Below, one piece after another: positions 32,227-40,269 of a DNA stretch of 45,588 nt. The notes beneath the pieces are model-generated. The model was given only the letters and a program-made list of their open reading frames with translations. It was not told the DNA's origin and searched no databases. Numbering within the stretch: position 1 is the first letter of the stretch; each line of letters opens with the position of its first letter. The stretch lies in the NCBI GenBank assembly GCA_947502765.1, contig CANNBA010000017.1:1-45588 (forward strand). Direction: 5' to 3'. The DNA comes from BACL11 sp945865535 (GTDB taxonomy: Bacteria > Bacteroidota > Bacteroidia > Flavobacteriales > BACL11). The position numbers and the translations under genes were made by a program.

Positions 32227-32940
32227 ATGCAAAAATTCACAAAATACCTTCTTTTATTTACCTTTTTATTTTTAGGTGATAAATCTTTTTCCCAGAGATA
32301 TAAAAAATCTCAGAATCTAGCTAGATATGACTATCAAAAAATTCATTTTGGTTTTACTCTTGGAATTAACGAACTGAACTTTAACCTACAGAAAAACTCC
32401 AATACAATAACTAACGACACTTTAAAAACGATTTACACTAAAAGCCAGAAAGGATTTAATCTAGGAATTGTATCCAATTTAAGACTTGGTAATTATACCG
32501 ATTTGCGATTTGTTCCTGCGCTTATCTTTGGCGAAAGGCATCTGGAATATAATTTTATCGATAGTTTAAATAGCAACCAGAGTCAGGTAAAAAAAATAGA
32601 ATCTACTATGTTGGATTTTCCTATTTCCATAAAATATAAATCCGAAAGATACAACAACTTTAGAGCCTATGTAACTGGTGGGCTTAAATACAGTATGGAT
32701 ATTGCCTCACAAGATAAAATTGATGATGAAGGAAAAGAGATTGTCAAATTGAAGAAAAATGACCTTATGGGAGAAGTTGGTTTTGGGCTTGATTTTTACC
32801 TAGAATATTTCAAATTCTCACCTGAAATCAAAATATCATACGGCTTACTAAACTTACTCACACAAGATAAAACCGTTTACACTCAATCCATTAACAGTCT
32901 TACCACAAATGGGTGGATGCTTTCTTTTACTTTCGAATAA
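32227..32940 (+). CDS. porT: T9SS protein PorT
   Basis: 237 aa. Signal peptide MQKFTKYLLLFTFLFLGDKSFSQ. The mature part, RYKKSQNLARYDYQKIHFGF then TLGINELNF, is an outer-membrane eight-stranded barrel pattern of alternating residues, ending in an aromatic (SFTFE). PorT is needed for type IX secretion in gliding and periodontal relatives. The menG-porT-TrmH neighbourhood supports the assignment. 22 bp after menG, so probably in the same operon. Confidence 0.88.
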   Translation: MQKFTKYLLLFTFLFLGDKSFSQRYKKSQNLARYDYQKIHFGFTLGINELNFNLQKNSNTITNDTLKTIYTKSQKGFNLGIVSNLRLGNYTDLRFVPALIFGERHLEYNFIDSLNSNQSQVKKIESTMLDFPISIKYKSERYNNFRAYVTGGLKYSMDIASQDKIDDEGKEIVKLKKNDLMGEVGFGLDFYLEYFKFSPEIKISYGLLNLLTQDKTVYTQSINSLTTNGWMLSFTFE

Positions 32941-33010
32941 ATTATCGAATACATTTCTTTAATTTTTAAAAAAATTTGATTAATTGTTAGTTTAAAAAAA
33001 AAAAAATAAA

Positions 33011-33018
33011 TAAATTTG
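33011..33018 (+). promoter_or_regulatory. -7 box before the zinc-ribbon gene
   Basis: TAAATTTG followed by AAGCCG, 26 nt before the ATG at 33045. Confidence 0.5.
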
Positions 33019-33044
33019 AAGCCGATTAACATTAACTTAATCTT

Positions 33045-33323
33045 ATGGATTCATTTTTTATACTCTTTATTGTTATAATTACATACGTTCTTATGCTATT
33101 TATAATCAAAAAAATAGCTTGGGGAAAAAAGCAATCATGCCAAAATTGCAATAACTGTTGCCCTGATTGTCAGCAGGCTCTTAATAGAGTCGAAAGAAAA
33201 TCATCTGACCACTTTCTTTACCACATAACTTTCCAGATTTTTGATTTTAGAAGATATATTTGTAGTAATTGTGGATGGGAAGGATTAAGATGGGAAGAAA
33301 GCTTCCATAAAGGAAAAAACTAA
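33045..33323 (+). CDS. Membrane-anchored zinc-ribbon protein
   Basis: 92 aa, family not recognised. One N-terminal membrane helix (FFILFIVIITYVLMLFIIKK), then a Cys cluster CQNCNNCCPDCQQ (residues about 31-43) and a second pair CSNCGW near residue 76. Two CxxC pairs separated by about 35 residues suggest a split zinc ribbon on the cytoplasmic side. It has a clear own promoter. Convergent with the RNA methyltransferase gene, 4 bp overlap. Function unknown. Confidence 0.72.
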   Translation: MDSFFILFIVIITYVLMLFIIKKIAWGKKQSCQNCNNCCPDCQQALNRVERKSSDHFLYHITFQIFDFRRYICSNCGWEGLRWEESFHKGKN

Positions 33324-34036
33324 CTGCAAATTTCATGCAATAAAATAGATGTTGCTACAGCAACATTTAATGATTCTGTGTTTTTACCTATATTTTCAAT
33401 TTTTACCTTGTTAGTAATCAAGGGGCAAATCTCTTTTGTTATCCCGTTTGCTTCATTTCCCATTACTAAATGTAAACTTTTAGGAAATGAACTAGTCTTC
33501 ACATTTTTTCCATCCAAAAAAGCCCCATAAATGGGTGATTTAACAGCTTTAAGATACTTTAATAAGTCCGTGTGAATAATAGCTACTCTAAAAATAGAAC
33601 CCATAGCAGATTGCACCACTTTAGGATTGTAATTATCAACTGTATTGGTGGAGCAAACAATAGTATTTACTCCAAACCAATCACACATTCTGATAATTGT
33701 ACCCATATTTCCTGGATCATTGATACCATCTAAAACTAATGTAATTCCTGTTGCATGAGGAGCTGAATGCGTTTTAATCTTGACAAGAGCCAACACTTCA
33801 TTAGGATTCTTTTGATTACTCATTCTTTCTAATTCAGCATTACTCACCTTTATTACATTTTTAGTTGGATTCTCATTTATCCAATCATTAGTAGCAAATA
33901 AGCTGTCAACTTCATAATTAGAATTTAATAACTCTGTAACATTTTTTTTTCCTTCTACAACAAATAATTGATGGCTAAGTCTGTTCTTTTTAAAAGCTAA
34001 ACTCTGTATTAACTTAATCTGATTTTTAGTAATCAC
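33320..34036 (-). CDS. TrmH/SpoU family RNA 2'-O-methyltransferase
   Basis: 238 aa. The N-terminal substrate-binding domain (KNQIKLIQSLAFKKNRLSHQ) precedes a SPOUT knot domain with LDGINDPGNMGTIIRMCDWF, HLVMGNEANGI and ESLNVAVATSILLHE. It methylates a ribose in rRNA or tRNA; the exact site cannot be read. It starts at GTG (34036): there is no in-frame ATG between it and an upstream stop. Divergent from fbaA, with its own -7 box at 34078-34085. Confidence 0.9.
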   Translation of the reverse strand: MITKNQIKLIQSLAFKKNRLSHQLFVVEGKKNVTELLNSNYEVDSLFATNDWINENPTKNVIKVSNAELERMSNQKNPNEVLALVKIKTHSAPHATGITLVLDGINDPGNMGTIIRMCDWFGVNTIVCSTNTVDNYNPKVVQSAMGSIFRVAIIHTDLLKYLKAVKSPIYGAFLDGKNVKTSSFPKSLHLVMGNEANGITKEICPLITNKVKIENIGKNTESLNVAVATSILLHEICS

Positions 34037-34077
34037 ACCCTTTATTTATTTGAGAAATCAATAATATGAATTTATTC

Positions 34078-34085
34078 CAAATATA
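34078..34085 (-). promoter_or_regulatory. -7 box of the TrmH-family gene
   Basis: Minus strand TATATTTG, about 41 nt before the GTG start. Confidence 0.5.
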
Positions 34086-34109
34086 TACTCTAACTTAACT
34101 ACAATCTTG

Positions 34110-34117
34110 TAATTTTG
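34110..34117 (+). promoter_or_regulatory. -7 box of fbaA
   Basis: TAATTTTG, perfect TAnnTTTG, 21 nt before the ATG at 34139. Confidence 0.55.
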
Positions 34118-34138
34118 TTCTTTTATAATATAAAAAGC

Positions 34139-35206
34139 ATGTCAAAATTTAAATCAGGAGTACTTACTGGAGACCAAGTGCAAGAAGTTTTTGCAGATGC
34201 AAAAAAGAATAAATATGCATTGCCAGCTGTAAATGTAACCAATACAAGTACGGTAAATGCAGTAATGGAAACTGCTGCTGAATTAAACGCCCCAGCAATT
34301 ATTCAATTTTCAAACGGTGGTTGTGTATTTTTTGCTGGACAAGGATTAACAAATGAAAATCATTTAGCTGCAATTGCAGGAGGAATCTCTGGAGCTATGC
34401 ATGTACACCAAATGGCTGAATTATACGGAGCAAGTATCATCTTGCATACTGATCATGCGGCAAAAAAACTTCTTCCTTGGATTGATGGATTACTTGATGC
34501 CGGTGAGAAGTTTTATGCCACACATGGCAAACCTTTATATTCATCTCACATGCTTGATTTATCAGAAGAACCTATTGAAGAAAATATAGCAATTTGTAAA
34601 AAATATCTAAAAAGAATGAGTGCAATTGGCATGACTTTAGAGATAGAATTAGGGGTTACTGGAGGAGAGGAAGATGGAGTGGATAACTCAGGGGTTGATG
34701 CTTCAAGACTATATACTCAGCCCCAAGAAGTTGCTTACGCTTATGAAGAACTTATGAAGATTAGCGAAAAATTTACCATTGCTGCTGCTTTTGGAAATGT
34801 ACATGGTGTTTACAAGCCAGGAAATGTTGTACTTACACCAAAAATATTGGATAACTCTCAAAAATATGTTGAAGAAAAATTTGGAACAGCAAAGCAGCCT
34901 ATCAATTTTGTATTTCATGGAGGTTCGGGTTCCAGCAAAGCAGAGATTACTGAAGCCATTGGCTATGGTGCTATTAAAATGAATCTTGATACTGACTTGC
35001 AATGGGGTTTTACAATAGGAGCCAGAGATTATTTTGCAAAATACAATGACTATCTTCAATCTCAAATTGGAAACCCAGAAGGAGAGGAAAAACCAAATAA
35101 AAAGTATTACGATCCACGAAAATGGATCAGAGAAGCTGAACTTACTTTTAAAGCAAGATTAAAACAATCTTTTGAAGATTTAAATAATATAAATAGAGTG
35201 GCATAA
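34139..35206 (+). CDS. fbaA: Class II fructose-bisphosphate aldolase
   Basis: 355 aa from the ATG at 34139; an upstream in-frame start at 34115 would sit on the -7 box. Zinc aldolase of glycolysis and gluconeogenesis. Zinc and catalytic sites: ILHTDHAAKK (Asp and His), LEIELGVTGGEEDGVD, GNVHGVYKPG, VFHGGSGSS and KMNLDTDLQW. Long class IIA type. accD follows 2 bp after the stop. Confidence 0.95.
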   Translation: MSKFKSGVLTGDQVQEVFADAKKNKYALPAVNVTNTSTVNAVMETAAELNAPAIIQFSNGGCVFFAGQGLTNENHLAAIAGGISGAMHVHQMAELYGASIILHTDHAAKKLLPWIDGLLDAGEKFYATHGKPLYSSHMLDLSEEPIEENIAICKKYLKRMSAIGMTLEIELGVTGGEEDGVDNSGVDASRLYTQPQEVAYAYEELMKISEKFTIAAAFGNVHGVYKPGNVVLTPKILDNSQKYVEEKFGTAKQPINFVFHGGSGSSKAEITEAIGYGAIKMNLDTDLQWGFTIGARDYFAKYNDYLQSQIGNPEGEEKPNKKYYDPRKWIREAELTFKARLKQSFEDLNNINRVA

Positions 35207-35208
35207 TT

Positions 35209-36051
35209 ATGGATTGGTTTAAAAGAATCAAAAAAGGAATATCTACTTCTACTAAAGATAAGAAAGAAACCCCAGATGGACTTTGGAGTAAATGCCCTAA
35301 ATGCAGAACAATTGTTACTACTCAAGAGCATAAGCAGAACTTACATATCTGTGCCAATTGCAATTACCATAGCCGTATAGGATCAGTAGAATATTTCGAA
35401 ATATTATTTGACAATAATCAATTTACTGAACTAGATAAAAATATGTCATCTTTAGATCCTTTGACATTTACGGATAAAAAGACATATCCTGAAAGATTAA
35501 AATCCATGCAGAATAGTACAGGATTAAAAGATGCTGTACGAACTGCCCACGGTAAACTAAATGATGAAACTGTAGTTATTGCTTGTATGGATTTTTCATT
35601 TATCGGAGGATCAATGGGATCGGTTGTTGGTGAGAAAATTGCAAGAGCTATTGATTATGCTCGTGAAAATAAACACCCTATGCTAATTATTTCAAAATCA
35701 GGTGGTGCAAGAATGATGGAAGCGGGTATATCACTAATGCAATTAGCAAAAACATCAGCAAAACTTGCCCAATTAGATAAAGCAGGTTTACCATATATTT
35801 CTTTATGTACCGACCCTACATTTGGTGGCGCAACAGCATCCTTTTCCATGTTAGGAGATATGAATATTTCGGAACCAAATGCTTTAATTGGATTTGCAGG
35901 ACCTAAAGTAGTAAAAGAAACTATTGGAAAAGATTTACCTGAAGGATTTCAAACTGCTGAATTCTTATTAGAAAAAGGTTTTATTGACATGATTATTGAT
36001 AGAAAAGATCTAAAAGAAAAACTTGCTCAATTATTTAAAATCATGCAATAA
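35209..36051 (+). CDS. accD: Acetyl-CoA carboxylase carboxyltransferase beta subunit
   Basis: 280 aa. First committed step of fatty-acid synthesis, with AccA, AccB and AccC. N-terminal Cys4 zinc ribbon: CPKC at residues about 28-31 and CANC about 47-50. Crotonase-fold core: SFIGGSMGSVVGEKIARAID, SKSGGARMMEAGISLMQ and DPTFGGATASFSMLGD. BirA, which biotinylates AccB, is at 5795. Only 2 bp after fbaA, so cotranscribed. Confidence 0.95.
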   Translation: MDWFKRIKKGISTSTKDKKETPDGLWSKCPKCRTIVTTQEHKQNLHICANCNYHSRIGSVEYFEILFDNNQFTELDKNMSSLDPLTFTDKKTYPERLKSMQNSTGLKDAVRTAHGKLNDETVVIACMDFSFIGGSMGSVVGEKIARAIDYARENKHPMLIISKSGGARMMEAGISLMQLAKTSAKLAQLDKAGLPYISLCTDPTFGGATASFSMLGDMNISEPNALIGFAGPKVVKETIGKDLPEGFQTAEFLLEKGFIDMIIDRKDLKEKLAQLFKIMQ

Positions 36052-36093
36052 ATAAATTATTCTGAAAATTTAGGCTTTATTAAATAAGTTTAC

Positions 36094-36101
36094 TAAATTT
36101 G
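36094..36101 (+). promoter_or_regulatory. -7 box of rpsO
   Basis: TAAATTTG followed by CAGCCC, 40 nt before the rpsO ATG; same extended motif as ssrA. Confidence 0.65.
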
Positions 36102-36141
36102 CAGCCCATAAAATTTAAGAATAAAGAACAAAAAATCTAAG

Positions 36142-36411
36142 ATGAGCTTAACGACACAAGAAAAAGAAAATATCTTCAAAAAATTTGGTAGTAATACTAA
36201 AGATACCGGATCAGTTTATTCTCAAGTAGCATTATTTACAAAAAAAATTGCCGACTCAACCGAACATCTAAAAGTAAACCGTAAAGATTACGCAACACAA
36301 AGATCACTACAATTAATGGTTGGTAAAAGAAGAAAGCTACTAACTTATTTAGAAGCTAAAGATATTCTAAAATACAGAGAATTAGTAAAAGATTTAAGTC
36401 TTAGAAGATAA
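36142..36411 (+). CDS. rpsO: 30S ribosomal protein S15
   Basis: 89 aa, exact usual length. Binds 16S rRNA early in 30S assembly. Family sequence: FGSNTKDTGSVYSQVALFTK, DYATQRSLQLMVGKRRKLL and KYRELVKDLSLRR. Own promoter and a strong terminator behind, then pnp, the conserved rpsO-pnp order. Confidence 0.96.
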   Translation: MSLTTQEKENIFKKFGSNTKDTGSVYSQVALFTKKIADSTEHLKVNRKDYATQRSLQLMVGKRRKLLTYLEAKDILKYRELVKDLSLRR

Positions 36412-36430
36412 AACGCAAAAGACAAACACA

Positions 36431-36458
36431 AAAAAGGCAATAGTTTTATTGCCTTTTT
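36431..36458 (+). terminator. rpsO terminator
   Basis: Stem AAAAAGGCAATA / TATTGCCTTTTT with a 4-nt loop and a T run, between rpsO and pnp. It probably separates or attenuates pnp expression from rpsO. Confidence 0.8.
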
Positions 36459-36482
36459 TAATTTACAAACAAAGAAAACAAG

Positions 36483-38618
36483 ATGATAAAAGAAGAAAAA
36501 GTAATTATTAAATTAGATAATGGAAGAGAGATCTCTATCTCAACAGGAAAATTAGCAAAACAAGCACATGGATCAGTAGAAGTAAGAATGGGTAAAACTC
36601 ATATTCTTGCTACAGTAGTATCTAGCTTTGAAGCAAAAGAAGGGGTAGATTTTTTACCACTAACAGTTGATTACAGAGAAAAATTTTCAGCAAATGGAAG
36701 ATTCCCTGGAGGATTCTTAAAAAGAGAAGCAAGATCAACCGATCAAGAAATTTTGATAATGCGTTTGGTGGATAGAATATTAAGACCAATGTTCCCAAGC
36801 GATTATCATGCTGAAGTACAAATCATGATATCCTTAAACTCACATGATGAAAATGTAAAGCCAGATACTTTAGCAGCTCTAGCGGCATCAGCAGCACTTG
36901 CAGTATCTGACATTCCTTTTAACGGACCAATATCAGAATGTAGAGTTGCAAAAATTGATGGAAAATTTGTCATCAATCCTTCTTCAGTAGATTTAGAAAA
37001 TGCAGACATTGACCTTATGGTTGGTGCATCAGCTAATAGTGTTGCAATGGTTGAAGGAGAAATGAATGAGGCTTCAGAAGCTGAAATGATTGAAGCAATT
37101 AAAGTAGCGCATGAAGCAATTAAAGTACAATGTGCAGCACAATTAGAGTTAGCTGCAAAAGTTGGTGTTTCAGCTGTAAAAAGAACATACTCTCATGAAA
37201 CTCATGATGAAGATTTAAGAGTAAGAATTTCGAAAGAAACTTACGAAAAAGTATATGCAGTGGCTTCAGAGAGTTTAGCAAAAGAGGAAAGATCCACTAA
37301 ATTCAAAGCAGTAAAAACAGATTGGATTGCATCCTTAACTGAAGCAGAAATAGAAAAATATGATGCTAACTTAATTGGTGTTTATTATCATGATGTAGAA
37401 AAAGAAGCTGTTAGAAATCTAGTATTAGCAGAAGGGAAAAGATTGGATGGAAGAAAAACTACTGAGATCAGACCAATTTGGTGTGAAGTGGATTACTTGG
37501 AAAGCCCACACGGCTCTGCAATATTCACAAGAGGAGAAACCCAATCATTAACAACTGTAACTTTAGGCTCAGCTACTGATGTCAACCGTTTAGATGGAGC
37601 TACCTATCAAGGACATGAAGCCTTTTATTTACACTATAACTTCCCTCCTTTTTCAACAGGAGAGGCAAGAATGCTAAGAGGGACAAGTAGAAGAGAAATT
37701 GGGCATGGAAATCTAGCTCAAAGAGCATTAAAGAAAATGATTCCTGCTGACAATCCTTATACAGTAAGAATTGTTTCTGATATTCTAGAATCAAACGGAT
37801 CGTCATCAATGGCAACTGTTTGTGCAGGCTCTATGGCACTTATGGATGCAGGAATTAAAATGAAAAAACCAGTTTCTGGTATTGCCATGGGACTAATCTC
37901 TGATGAAAAAAATCCAAATAATTATGCTGTACTTTCTGATATCCTAGGTGATGAGGATCATTTAGGAGATATGGACTTTAAAGTTTGTGGTACTGCTGAT
38001 GGAATTACAGCTTGCCAAATGGATATAAAAGTACAAGGATTATCTTATGATATTTTAGCAAAAGCTTTAAATCAAGCAAGAGAGGGAAGGCTTCATATTT
38101 TAGCTAAAATTGTTGAAACAATTGCTGAGCCAAGAGTTCAGTTAAAGCCTCAAACTCCTAAAATCGTTATCTTAAAAGTCCCAAAATCTACTATTGGTGG
38201 AATTATTGGTCCTGGAGGAAAAATTATTCAAGAATTACAAGCATCAACCCAAACAAATATTTCTATTCAAGAAGTTGATGACATGGGTGTTGTTGAGATT
38301 TTAGGAACTGATCAAGAAAAAATTGATTTAGCAGTAGAGAAAATTAAGTCTATTGCCTTTATTCCTGAAATTGGAGCAATCTATAAAGGAAAAGTAAAAT
38401 CAATTATGCCTTATGGTGCTTTTATAGGAATTTCTTCTAACACGGATGGCTTAGTTCATGTTTCTGAATTAGCTTGGGAAAGAGTGGATAATGTAGAAGA
38501 TATTTTAAAAGAAGGGGATATAATTGAAGTAAAATTAATTGCAATTGATGAGAAAAGTGGAAAACTAAAATTATCAAGAAAAGTACTTTTACCTAAGCCT
38601 GAAAAAGAAAATAACTAA
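36483..38618 (+). CDS. pnp: Polyribonucleotide nucleotidyltransferase
   Basis: 711 aa. 3'-5' phosphorolytic RNase of mRNA decay. Two RNase PH domains (about residues 10-230 and 320-540) with FSANGRFPGGFLKREARS and FPPFSTGEARMLRGTSRREI, then a KH domain (IGGIIGPGGKIIQELQ, about 570-600) and an S1 domain (GAIYKGKVKSIMPYGAFIGI, about 630-700). All domains are complete. Follows rpsO after a terminator. Confidence 0.97.
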   Translation: MIKEEKVIIKLDNGREISISTGKLAKQAHGSVEVRMGKTHILATVVSSFEAKEGVDFLPLTVDYREKFSANGRFPGGFLKREARSTDQEILIMRLVDRILRPMFPSDYHAEVQIMISLNSHDENVKPDTLAALAASAALAVSDIPFNGPISECRVAKIDGKFVINPSSVDLENADIDLMVGASANSVAMVEGEMNEASEAEMIEAIKVAHEAIKVQCAAQLELAAKVGVSAVKRTYSHETHDEDLRVRISKETYEKVYAVASESLAKEERSTKFKAVKTDWIASLTEAEIEKYDANLIGVYYHDVEKEAVRNLVLAEGKRLDGRKTTEIRPIWCEVDYLESPHGSAIFTRGETQSLTTVTLGSATDVNRLDGATYQGHEAFYLHYNFPPFSTGEARMLRGTSRREIGHGNLAQRALKKMIPADNPYTVRIVSDILESNGSSSMATVCAGSMALMDAGIKMKKPVSGIAMGLISDEKNPNNYAVLSDILGDEDHLGDMDFKVCGTADGITACQMDIKVQGLSYDILAKALNQAREGRLHILAKIVETIAEPRVQLKPQTPKIVILKVPKSTIGGIIGPGGKIIQELQASTQTNISIQEVDDMGVVEILGTDQEKIDLAVEKIKSIAFIPEIGAIYKGKVKSIMPYGAFIGISSNTDGLVHVSELAWERVDNVEDILKEGDIIEVKLIAIDEKSGKLKLSRKVLLPKPEKENN

Positions 38619-38632
38619 TTTTTTCGAAATAG

Positions 38633-38660
38633 TGTAACCTTTTACAAAATCATTCGTATA
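38633..38660 (+). promoter_or_regulatory. Possible ECF-type promoter before rpoD
   Basis: TGTAACC at 38633-38639 and CGTATA at 38655-38660, 16 nt apart. This resembles GTAAC/CGT-type promoters read by extracytoplasmic sigma factors and not TAnnTTTG, for which no clear match occurs in this gap. Pattern match only. Confidence 0.3.
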
Positions 38661-38697
38661 AGCACTCTGCGAAAACTGTTTAATTAAAATACTTAAC

Positions 38698-39561
38698 ATG
38701 AGACAACTAAAGATTACAAAGCAGGTTACAAATAGAGAAACTGCATCACTTGACAAATACTTACAAGAAATTGGAAGAGTAGATTTGATTACTGCTGAAG
38801 AGGAAGTAGAGTTAGCCCAGAAAATAAGGGCCGGTGATGAAAAAGCTCTTGATAAATTGACTAAGGCAAATTTACGTTTTGTAGTTTCGGTTGCTAAACA
38901 ATATCAAAATCAAGGGCTTACTCTTCCCGACTTAATTAATGAAGGCAATCTTGGGTTAATTAAAGCTGCAAAGCGGTTTGATGAAACAAGAGGTTTTAAA
39001 TTTATTTCGTATGCTGTTTGGTGGATTCGTCAGTCAATTTTACAGGCTCTTGCAGAACAATCTAGAATTGTTAGACTTCCACTTAATAAAATTGGATCTA
39101 TAAATAAAATTAACAAAGCATATGCTATTTTAGAACAAAAATTCGAAAGACCTCCTACAGCTGAAGAAATTGCAGAATTAGTTGAACTTTCTCTTACTGA
39201 GGTACAACAATCATTAAAAAATACAGGAAGACATATATCTATGGATGCCCCATTAATTGAAGGTGAGGACAGTAGTTTATATGATGTGATGGGTTCTGAA
39301 GATAGTCCACATCCAGATGATGCGTTAATGCTAGAATCTTTAAGGGAAGAAATTAGAAGAGCTCTTGAAACACTAACTCCTAGAGAAGCTGATGTTGTAT
39401 CATCATACTTTGGTCTAGCTGGAGGACATGCAATGACTCTTGAAGAAATTGGTGAGAAATTTGATTTAACTAGAGAAAGAGTAAGACAAATTAAAGAAAA
39501 AGCTGTTAGACGCTTAAAACAAACTTCAAGAAGTAAGATCTTGAAAACTTATTTAGGATAA
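38698..39561 (+). CDS. rpoD: Primary sigma factor RpoD/SigA
   Basis: 287 aa, the short Bacteroidota form without region 1.1. Region 1.2: ASLDKYLQEIGRVDLITAEE. Region 2: LRFVVSVAKQYQNQGLTLPD then LINEGNLGLIKAAKRFD and YAVWWIRQSILQALAEQ (2.3-2.4). Region 3 is around 130-190. Region 4.2: MTLEEIGEKFDLTRERVRQI. This sigma factor recognises the TAnnTTTG boxes seen through the window. Followed by a strong terminator. Confidence 0.96.
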   Translation: MRQLKITKQVTNRETASLDKYLQEIGRVDLITAEEEVELAQKIRAGDEKALDKLTKANLRFVVSVAKQYQNQGLTLPDLINEGNLGLIKAAKRFDETRGFKFISYAVWWIRQSILQALAEQSRIVRLPLNKIGSINKINKAYAILEQKFERPPTAEEIAELVELSLTEVQQSLKNTGRHISMDAPLIEGEDSSLYDVMGSEDSPHPDDALMLESLREEIRRALETLTPREADVVSSYFGLAGGHAMTLEEIGEKFDLTRERVRQIKEKAVRRLKQTSRSKILKTYLG

Positions 39562-39568
39562 TTTATCC

Positions 39569-39594
39569 AGAGGGCTTTTAGCCCTCTTTTTTTT
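39569..39594 (+). terminator. rpoD terminator
   Basis: AGAGGGCT, 4-nt loop, AGCCCTCT followed by a run of T, 8 bp after the rpoD stop. Confidence 0.85.
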
Positions 39595-39618
39595 AACTAT
39601 TTTTGTCAAAAAATAAAA

Positions 39619-40269
39619 ATGTCACATAAAATAGCCCCTTCCATTTTAGCTGCAGATTTTGGCAACCTTCAAAGAGATTGCGAAATGGTAAACAATAGCC
39701 AAGCGGACTGGTTTCATATTGATGTAATGGATGGTCATTTTGTTCCAAATATATCTTATGGAATGCCCGTAATTCAAGCTATAAAAAAGCATGCTACAAA
39801 ACCTCTTGATGTACATCTAATGATTGAAAAACCAGAACGCTATATTGAGGAATTTGCAAAAATTGGAGCAGATATTATTACTGTCCATTATGAAGCGACA
39901 GTACATCTACACAGAACCCTTACTCAAATTGAAGATGCTGGATGTAAAGCCGGAGTAGTATTAAACTTAACAACTCCTGTAAGTGTTTTAGAAGATATCT
40001 TACCTAAATGCTATATGGTATTACTAATGTCAATAAATCCAGGATTTGGAGGTCAAAAATTTGAAGAAATGACTTATGAAAAAGTAAGAAAACTTAGAAA
40101 AATGGCTGATGACCAAGGATTAAAGACACATATAGAAATTGATGGAGGTGTAACCACTGCTAATGCAAGAAAACTAATTGATGCCGGTGCTGATGTATTA
40201 GTAGCAGGAAACTTTGTATTTAAATCAGACAACCCTACAAAGACAATTGCTGATCTAAAAGCAATTTAA
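39619..40269 (+). CDS. rpe: Ribulose-phosphate 3-epimerase
   Basis: 216 aa. Interconverts ribulose- and xylulose-5-phosphate in the pentose phosphate pathway. TIM barrel with metal/catalytic sites in WFHIDVMDGHFVPN, LDVHLMIEKPE, MSINPGFGGQKF and IEIDGGVTTAN. Normal length. Its stop overlaps the convergent oxidoreductase stop by 4 bp. Confidence 0.96.
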   Translation: MSHKIAPSILAADFGNLQRDCEMVNNSQADWFHIDVMDGHFVPNISYGMPVIQAIKKHATKPLDVHLMIEKPERYIEEFAKIGADIITVHYEATVHLHRTLTQIEDAGCKAGVVLNLTTPVSVLEDILPKCYMVLLMSINPGFGGQKFEEMTYEKVRKLRKMADDQGLKTHIEIDGGVTTANARKLIDAGADVLVAGNFVFKSDNPTKTIADLKAI

